Shown here: piece by piece, positions 32,403 to 37,930 of the stretch
Numbering within the stretch: the first letter of the stretch is position 1
Layout: each line of letters begins with the position of its first letter
From: Saprospiraceae bacterium
GTDB taxonomy: Bacteria; Bacteroidota; Bacteroidia; Chitinophagales; Saprospiraceae
DNA: 37,930 bases
Assembly (NCBI GenBank): GCA_023299965.1
Contig: JALZVN010000329.1
Location: 1 to 37,930 of the forward strand
Reading direction: 5' to 3'
Notes under the pieces: generated by a model
What the model was told of the DNA's origin: nothing
Database searches by the model: none
Seen by the model: only the letters and a program-made list of their open reading frames with translations
Translations under genes and position numbers: made by a program

Positions 32403-35162
32403 ATGAATAGAATTTATACTGTCATATTATTTTCTCTTTTTGTTGGTCAATTTGGCTTACTGTTTGGGCAGGCAGAAATTTGCTTTAATCGAATAGATGA
32501 TGATGGTGATGGTCAAATAGATTGTCAAGACTCAGATTGTGAAACGTTTGTATTCTGCTTTGAATGTGACGAAAGATTTTATCAAGTAATCAACAATAGA
32601 TTTCTTGCCACGCTTGATATCGAAAATCAATTCTATACAGATATATTCAGATTGAATGGAGTGAATGCGATAAATGGTGCTGCGATGAATCCTATAGATG
32701 GTCACGTATATGCATCTGCCATTTCCAATGGAAACCATATTTTAGTATTGGTCGGAAATAATGGCAATCTAGGATCTCTAGAATTAACTCTGCCAGGTGG
32801 TTCAGTGTATTTCATGGCTACAATAGATGATGCCGGTATTTTGTATATGGGAAATCTAGAAGGAAATTTACTACGCATAGATTTAAATCAAGCCAACCTA
32901 GCATGGGAAGACACTGGTATACCCTACCCTGGAGGTACGGACATTGCATTTCACTATGGAGATGAAAATCTATATGCCGTAGGGAATGATAATCGACTTA
33001 TTCAAATCAATCCCAATACTGGTGATGTAGTGTACACTGATCTTATCGGTTCTATAAATAACGACAATGGTTATTACGGTGCAGTTTGGGCAAATAGAGA
33101 TGGGACACTTTTTGTGTCAAATGGAGTTTCTGGAAAGGTATACTATATAGATATAGAAACTAATATCGCGATAGAGGTAATGAACGCTACGGCTAATCTA
33201 AGTTCTAATGACGGATTTAATTGTGGAGATGCATTGCCTCCTTTCGAAACAAACTGCGAAAATGGTATCGATGATGATGGTGATGGTTTAATTGATTGTG
33301 ATGATCCTGACTGTCTAAACTCAAATATTTGTATAGTAGAAATATGCAATAACGGGATTGATGATGATCAAGATGGCTTTGTAGATTGTGCAGATGTTGA
33401 ATGCCAACAAATAACTAGTTGTATTGAAATTTGCGATAATGGTATAGATGACAATGGCGATGGTCTGATTGACAATGAAGATCCACAATGTAATTCTACT
33501 AGAGGAAATGATGGTGGTTTAGAAAGCAACAGTAGACTAGGTGCTGCTATTGCACAAAGAAACTTCGTAAAGAAAAAAGAAGATAATGGGATTGAAGATT
33601 TTACTATTTTTCGGGAGAGAGCAATAGATCCAAATCAAAAGTCTGGTTTTGACATGTCTGTTTTCATACCTTCTGATGCCATCCCAGAGACAACAGCACA
33701 GATTACTTCTCCAGATGATTTAACTCACATCACTAATGCCACTGAAGTCTTTAGTGCTGACTACGTGCATGGAGATAGACGTCTAGCGACTATTTTACTT
33801 CTTAAAACTGAAAATGAAACTTATGAACACTCCAAGTTCATTTGCGACAGACTAGATGGCGCACAGATCAAAGACATTTCAACTTTGTTCTATAATGGCG
33901 AACAATTGATAGTAGCTGAATTGCTGCAAGCTGATGGTAATATAGAGTATGCTGTTTCATTTGCCGCTCATATAAATGAAAGGGGTGCACATATAGAAAA
34001 TCACTGGTTGAAGGAGCATTATACTATTCACTCAGAAATATACAATTTTCAAATCTGGTCAAATAACATGCAAGATTTGATCTATCTAATCGAAGCAACC
34101 TTCAACAGAATAAATCAACATACTGAAATAACATCTATAGAAACAAGTACACCACCTCAGGTATTTATCAGTCATGGTAAAATCGCTAATGGAAAATTGA
34201 ATCTGTATTTAATAAATAAGAATCAAAGTGAAAACATTTCCATTGAAGGTAAGCAGTCTAAAACAGAGCTATCTGAAGCCTTAGATACAAAGCTTGACTT
34301 TAATCTAAACAAGTCTCTCAGAGATATGATTAGTTTAGACATGAGCGATATATATGATATTGGATTTAGAGTCCATACTGAATTTGGAGCAATGGATGAT
34401 CTATTTTTTGCTGATGGTCCATGGGGAACTGAATTTGATGAGAATGAAAATAAAATAATTGAATATATTATAGAGGCATCAGATGACATAAAAAACAATA
34501 GCGTTTATAGTCTAAGCAGAAATGTGTCTTTCGAAGCAGAATTAAGTTCTTCGATTAATGTATTTAGAGGACTGGGGCCAAAGTTTAGAGCTAAAAATCT
34601 AGACAACTACAACAACTTCACCTTCACAGCTAAAGGAAATACTAGAATGAATGTCGTAATGGTGAAAGAAGGAATTACTCTTTGGGAAGATCAACCTAGA
34701 ATAGCTATTCAACTGACAGAAGAAGAAAAAAAGTATACGGTGAAAAAATCCCAATTCAACATTTCAGAATCAGGCTGGAGCGATTTAAAAATGGTTGTTT
34801 TTGAATTCGTAAATAATGAGGAAGGAACAAAAGATGTAGGCGTTGACTTGCGAAATTTAAACTTTAATAATGGTGAAGTGCCTTTGATAGGAAATGATAT
34901 AGAAATAGGTGAACTAATCGTTCAGCCAAATCCATTTAGCACTTCAACTCAATACTTTATCAACTCAGAGATAGATACTAATTATTCAATGAAGCTGACA
35001 GATAGTGCGGGTAGAGTTATAGAATCAAGTGAAGGTAATCTAGTAAAAGGTCTAAATACTTTTACTTTGAACAAAAATAATAATATGACACCTGGTATAT
35101 ATTTTATACAAATGATCTCGGGCAATGGTCAGATATATACTAGCAGAATAATAATGAATTGA
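32403..35162 (+). CDS. Large T9SS-secreted protein with DxDxDG-type repeats
   Basis: A 919-residue secreted protein. After the signal peptide (ends GLLFGQ), residue ~27 starts a Ca2+-loop-like repeat CFNRIDDDGDGQIDCQDSDC. A beta-propeller-like region (~55-275, with AAMNPIDGHVYASAI and similar strands) follows, then three more such repeats at ~284-365 (CENGIDDDGDGLIDCDDPDC, CNNGIDDDQDGFVDCADVEC, CDNGIDDNGDGLIDNEDPQC). A long beta-rich middle part of unknown type leads to a C-terminal type A T9SS sorting domain (~838-919: VQPNPFSTSTQYF, LTDSAGRVIES, NNMTPGIYFIQMISG). It is therefore exported by the Por/type IX system and anchored or released at the cell surface. The Asp/Asn-rich loops suggest calcium dependence. 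Role unknown. Confidence 0.88.
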   Translation: MNRIYTVILFSLFVGQFGLLFGQAEICFNRIDDDGDGQIDCQDSDCETFVFCFECDERFYQVINNRFLATLDIENQFYTDIFRLNGVNAINGAAMNPIDGHVYASAISNGNHILVLVGNNGNLGSLELTLPGGSVYFMATIDDAGILYMGNLEGNLLRIDLNQANLAWEDTGIPYPGGTDIAFHYGDENLYAVGNDNRLIQINPNTGDVVYTDLIGSINNDNGYYGAVWANRDGTLFVSNGVSGKVYYIDIETNIAIEVMNATANLSSNDGFNCGDALPPFETNCENGIDDDGDGLIDCDDPDCLNSNICIVEICNNGIDDDQDGFVDCADVECQQITSCIEICDNGIDDNGDGLIDNEDPQCNSTRGNDGGLESNSRLGAAIAQRNFVKKKEDNGIEDFTIFRERAIDPNQKSGFDMSVFIPSDAIPETTAQITSPDDLTHITNATEVFSADYVHGDRRLATILLLKTENETYEHSKFICDRLDGAQIKDISTLFYNGEQLIVAELLQADGNIEYAVSFAAHINERGAHIENHWLKEHYTIHSEIYNFQIWSNNMQDLIYLIEATFNRINQHTEITSIETSTPPQVFISHGKIANGKLNLYLINKNQSENISIEGKQSKTELSEALDTKLDFNLNKSLRDMISLDMSDIYDIGFRVHTEFGAMDDLFFADGPWGTEFDENENKIIEYIIEASDDIKNNSVYSLSRNVSFEAELSSSINVFRGLGPKFRAKNLDNYNNFTFTAKGNTRMNVVMVKEGITLWEDQPRIAIQLTEEEKKYTVKKSQFNISESGWSDLKMVVFEFVNNEEGTKDVGVDLRNLNFNNGEVPLIGNDIEIGELIVQPNPFSTSTQYFINSEIDTNYSMKLTDSAGRVIESSEGNLVKGLNTFTLNKNNNMTPGIYFIQMISGNGQIYTSRIIMN

Positions 35163-35205
35163 TATGATATAAATCATGTAAGATATTTTGCAATGGATGA
35201 ATTTA

Positions 35206-35239
35206 AAGAGGAGTGTTTTACTATGTAAAGCCTCCTCTT
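35206..35239. terminator. Hairpin between the T9SS protein gene and the TPR/beta-barrel gene
   Basis: AAGAGGAG (35206-35213) pairs with CTCCTCTT (35232-35239) and, inside, GTTTTAC (35215-35221) with GTAAAGC (35225-35231, one G-U pair): a 15-bp stem with one bulged T and a 3-nt loop. It lies 44 bp after the stop codon at 35162. There is no U-run, so it may be a processing or stability hairpin as well as a terminator. Confidence 0.55.
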
Positions 35240-35293
35240 ATCCTCATTTACCTATTCAGATAATTTCGGTGTAGGTGTAAACAAATATAAAGC

Positions 35294-37363
35294 GTGCAGT
35301 TAGAGAAAAAGGCAATTATAGTATTAGTGTTATGCTTATTTGGTCAAATGGTTTTCGGTCAAATAAATATGCAAGATGGTTTTTCAATGCTTGAAGGAGG
35401 AGAATTTTCAGAAGCAAAAGAATTCTTTGAAAATGTACTCAGTAAGGAGCCTAATAACAAAACAGCTCAAATCTGTTATGCTCGTGCTCAAGGCCTATCT
35501 GGAGAAAAAAAGGCAGCCTTAGAAGAATTCAAACATCTACAGATTCATCATCCCGGAGACTTTGAAATACTATTAAATCTTGCAGAAGCATTCATGTGGA
35601 ATGAAAGATATGGAGAAGCTTCACAACTCTATGGAGAGTTGATAGAAATAGACTCAAGTAGCTTTGTTGCCAATCTAGGTTTCGCAAATGCAAATGCAGC
35701 CTTAAAAAATAACGATACAGCGCTTCAATATATTGACAAGTCGTTAGAAGTTGACCCCACAAACCCCAATGCTATTATTAGTAAGAAATACATATTACTT
35801 GCCATGTCTTCTGATTATAGAAATAAATTGAGCTACGATACTTCTATGATGCACTTGGATACTATCCTTGCCAGCCATCCAGATGATAAAGAAGCATTGC
35901 TGAATAAGGCTGTCAATTATTTATGGATGGATAAGCCACACAAAGCCAATAAGATCTATCAAGAAATTACGGATAAAGGGATTGAACCTTTAGAGGGAAA
36001 TATTGGACTTTCATATACTAACGTATTGCTTCATCAAAAATCTCAGGCACAAAGTTATGCTGAAATAGCCATGCTATTGGCTGAGAATCCAGATATCAGT
36101 AGAGCTAATAAAATCAGAGCTGGTGTGAATATGGTCAATGCATTAGGCTTTGACAGAAAATATAGTGAGGCACACAGTTTAATAGATTCTTTAATGCTCA
36201 GATTTGGAGAAGAAGAGAAAGACTTGATCTTAGCAAGAGGAAGGATGTTTGTCTGGGACAATGATACAGATAAGGGTTTAAAATATTATAATTTTCTTGA
36301 CAGTACATATGCACCATCTTTTGAAGTAAAGATGGGGTTAGCGGAAGCTAAACGAGGTGAAAAGAAATATAAAGAATCCGTGGACTATATTAATCAAGCG
36401 TTGGAGATTGTCCCCAACCAACCTGACGCGCTACGGTTAAGGGAAGTGGTAAAAGATGAATACCGACCTAAACTCACTTTAGATTACATGTATGCTCAAG
36501 ATGTTGGTGATAATTTTGCTTATGTAAGTCAAGCCAAATTTGAAGTCGGCGATAAGGGACGTTTTAGAACATTTATTCACTTTACTAATAGAAGACTTGA
36601 ACAAGTGAGCGAAGCGAATACGGCCAAAGCGAATAGTATAACCATTGGAACAAAATTTCAAGCAAACAAGAAATTAAGCTTTTTTGGGCATATAACCCCT
36701 TTTCAAAGTACAGATGGAGATGGGTCGACCATTGGAAAAGAAATATTACTAAACACTGGTGTAGAATATGATATAAACAAAAGTCAAACTGCAGGGTATT
36801 CATTTTCTCAAGAGATACATAATTACAATGCAGATCTACTTAGGGCTAATATCACTATGAACCATCATACCTTCTTTTACCATATAAGAACTCCATATAA
36901 GATTGGCTTATATACTCAGTTCATTAGCACAAATCAGAGTGATGGAAATTTAAGAAATTTATTGTATGCTTCTCTTTATTACAATTTAGTTGAGATTCCA
37001 TTTATAAGGTTTGGGGTTAACTATAATGTAATGACTCATCGAGATCAATTTCCACTACTCTACTTTAGTCCAGACTACTTTCAAAATGTAGAAGGGTTTA
37101 TAAACATCAACAATATAGAAAGGCGTAAGAATAAAATAATCTTTGACTTAACAGCTGCTTTCGGGCAGCAAACTACTAGAGAATCCCCTGCAGAATTAAC
37201 CAGAAGAATAGAAGCTAAATTAGGATTCAGATTTAATGAAAGTAGTTATATCCTAGGATACTATCGCCATAGTAATGCATCACAAGCTACAGTTACTGGA
37301 TTTAGCTATACTGCCATTGGACTACAAGGTGTGTACACATTTAGAAAAGCTAATAAAAAGTAA
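35294..37363 (+). CDS. TPR protein with C-terminal outer-membrane beta-barrel (exopolysaccharide export-like)
   Basis: A 689-residue protein starting at GTG 35294, followed by a signal peptide (ends MVFGQ). Residues ~25-395 are tetratricopeptide repeats (EGGEFSEAKEFFENVLSKEP, NERYGEASQLYGELIEIDSS, KYKESVDYINQALEIVPNQP). Residues ~396-689 are an outer-membrane beta-barrel of the YaiO type, with alternating aromatic strands and aromatic-rich turns, ending in GLQGVYTFRK. Periplasmic TPRs plus a barrel is the architecture of polysaccharide export proteins such as PelB, BcsC and PgaA; a similar role is inferred. The next gene starts 1 bp after the stop, and a flippase follows, supporting an export operon. 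A TAATTTCG box lies at 35261-35268. Confidence 0.8.
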   Translation: MQLEKKAIIVLVLCLFGQMVFGQINMQDGFSMLEGGEFSEAKEFFENVLSKEPNNKTAQICYARAQGLSGEKKAALEEFKHLQIHHPGDFEILLNLAEAFMWNERYGEASQLYGELIEIDSSSFVANLGFANANAALKNNDTALQYIDKSLEVDPTNPNAIISKKYILLAMSSDYRNKLSYDTSMMHLDTILASHPDDKEALLNKAVNYLWMDKPHKANKIYQEITDKGIEPLEGNIGLSYTNVLLHQKSQAQSYAEIAMLLAENPDISRANKIRAGVNMVNALGFDRKYSEAHSLIDSLMLRFGEEEKDLILARGRMFVWDNDTDKGLKYYNFLDSTYAPSFEVKMGLAEAKRGEKKYKESVDYINQALEIVPNQPDALRLREVVKDEYRPKLTLDYMYAQDVGDNFAYVSQAKFEVGDKGRFRTFIHFTNRRLEQVSEANTAKANSITIGTKFQANKKLSFFGHITPFQSTDGDGSTIGKEILLNTGVEYDINKSQTAGYSFSQEIHNYNADLLRANITMNHHTFFYHIRTPYKIGLYTQFISTNQSDGNLRNLLYASLYYNLVEIPFIRFGVNYNVMTHRDQFPLLYFSPDYFQNVEGFININNIERRKNKIIFDLTAAFGQQTTRESPAELTRRIEAKLGFRFNESSYILGYYRHSNASQATVTGFSYTAIGLQGVYTFRKANKK

Positions 37364-37364
37364 T

Positions 37365-37682
37365 ATGCTTACCATAATAAACAATAAGATCGGAGATAAA
37401 CAGATCACTAAACTCAAAGGTAGGTTATGTGGTATTGATGCATTAGGCATGAGAGAAGACATCAATTTACTCCTTAAGGAAGAAACGAATCATTTTCATC
37501 TAGATCTCATTGAAGTATCTGATATGGATTTAACTGGATTTAACGCAATTGTAATGCTAAAAAAAGAACTAGACAATAGAGGAAAGGAATTGTTACTTAT
37601 TGCATCAAAGGAGAATTCTGTTCACGAATATATACATCTCAGCAAGTTATCATTTCATTGTTTACAAGCTAATAGTCATTAA
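37365..37682 (+). CDS. STAS-domain protein (anti-sigma factor antagonist-like)
   Basis: A 105-residue single-domain protein. The pattern of ITKLKGRLCGIDALGMREDI, HLDLIEVSDMDLTGFNAIVM and KKELDNRGKELLLIASKE is that of a STAS domain, where the phosphorylatable Ser/Thr normally follows a D(S/T)xG-like turn. Here that turn reads SDMDLTGFNA, with Thr as the candidate residue. The frame is open from 37275 inside the previous gene, but ATG 37365 immediately after that stop gives a normal STAS start. It sits between the TPR/barrel gene and the flippase gene, so it probably regulates this locus by partner switching, although no partner kinase or phosphatase is in the window. Confidence 0.78.
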   Translation: MLTIINNKIGDKQITKLKGRLCGIDALGMREDINLLLKEETNHFHLDLIEVSDMDLTGFNAIVMLKKELDNRGKELLLIASKENSVHEYIHLSKLSFHCLQANSH

Positions 37683-37695
37683 TATTTAAGTAAGA

Positions 37696-37930
37696 ATGAA
37701 AAAATGGTTTGATAAATTTGGAGAAGGTGGTTTTCTATTCTTAAGCACCTTGATTGTAAACATAGGTAACTATGGTTTAAATCTATTGCTTGGTCGATAT
37801 CTTGGCCCAGAGGAGTTTGCGGCAGCAAATATACTAACTACCATAGTACTCGTACTATCCTTTACTGCTTTAGGTTTTCAATTAGCAACAGCAAAGTTTG
37901 TAGCAACTTATCAGGCGGAAGGACTGCAAG
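37696..37930 (+). CDS. Polysaccharide flippase, partial
   Basis: The first 78 residues of a membrane protein that runs off the right edge. MKKWFDKFGEGGFLFLSTLI, then NYGLNLLLGRYLGPEEFAAA and SFTALGFQLATAKFVATYQA, is the N-terminus typical of the Wzx/MATE-like polysaccharide flippases (two helices, the LGPEEFG-like motif between them). It is translated 13 bp after the STAS gene and is likely part of the same operon. It would flip lipid-linked repeat units to the periplasm. Confidence 0.82.
   Translation, partial: MKKWFDKFGEGGFLFLSTLIVNIGNYGLNLLLGRYLGPEEFAAANILTTIVLVLSFTALGFQLATAKFVATYQAEGLQ

Noticed and set aside
1..37930. tRNA, rRNA, CRISPR array, prophage or insertion-sequence transposase
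   Set aside because: I looked for cloverleaf-like segments, regularly spaced direct repeats and transposase or integrase motifs on both strands and found none; reading by eye cannot exclude a highly diverged case.

Overview
The window looks like chromosomal DNA of a Bacteroidota bacterium, most like the Saprospiria. The grounds are AT-rich DNA, TAnnTTTG-type promoter elements with few Shine-Dalgarno sites, a type IX secretion (T9SS) C-terminal sorting domain, an HU/CCDC81-type protein with a SPOR-like tail, a TPR histidine kinase with a LytTR regulator, and an E1-type TPP dehydrogenase of the kind common in this phylum. KdsA indicates a Gram-negative envelope with Kdo-containing LPS. I found no tRNA, rRNA, CRISPR array, transposase or phage gene.

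Layout. 1-5.4 kb: start of a 2-oxoacid dehydrogenase E1 (minus, cut by the left edge), a DUF1573 protein, yaaA, a 2TM protein and an orphan HTH regulator, then a gene-poor kilobase with structured sequence. 5.7-11.3 kb: probable operon tex, a putative metallopeptidase and pbpC. 11.3-14.5 kb (minus): cytosolic TPR/LytS-type histidine kinase, a 45-residue double-glycine leader peptide gene, and a LytTR response regulator. 15.2-18.1 kb: voltage-gated-type K+ channel with a C-terminal zinc ribbon, DoxX protein and FAD-dependent dehydrogenase. 18.1-18.9 kb: a structured repeat next to a MITE-like element with 20-bp terminal inverted repeats. 18.9-22 kb (minus): two tandem paralogous secreted proteins, kdsA and an HU/SPOR membrane protein. 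22.1-29 kb: hemL, a lipoprotein, a lysyl-endopeptidase-like secreted protease, a MATE transporter, hemJ and a KDPG-type aldolase. 29.1-29.5 kb: a decayed DUF1801 gene. 29.8-37.9 kb: VWA lipoprotein, esterase, a large T9SS cargo protein, then a run that looks like the start of an exopolysaccharide export locus (TPR/beta-barrel protein, STAS protein, flippase cut by the right edge).

The most notable item is the small gene at 13485-13622 (minus), too short for usual gene calling. Its leader matches the double-glycine (ComC/bacteriocin-type) consensus at every key position. It has its own promoter-like element and its own intrinsic terminator, and lies between a histidine kinase and a LytTR regulator in the same orientation. 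This resembles a peptide signalling cassette, but the kinase is soluble and carries TPRs, which raises the possibility of intracellular peptide sensing. The function is inferred; the reading frame, leader motif and hairpins are read directly from the sequence.

Four intergenic regions (about 5.5, 15.0, 18.6 and 32.0 kb) carry diverged copies of one hairpin-rich element, with a core resembling GATACAAACGGATAGCCCGA next to a variable hairpin.
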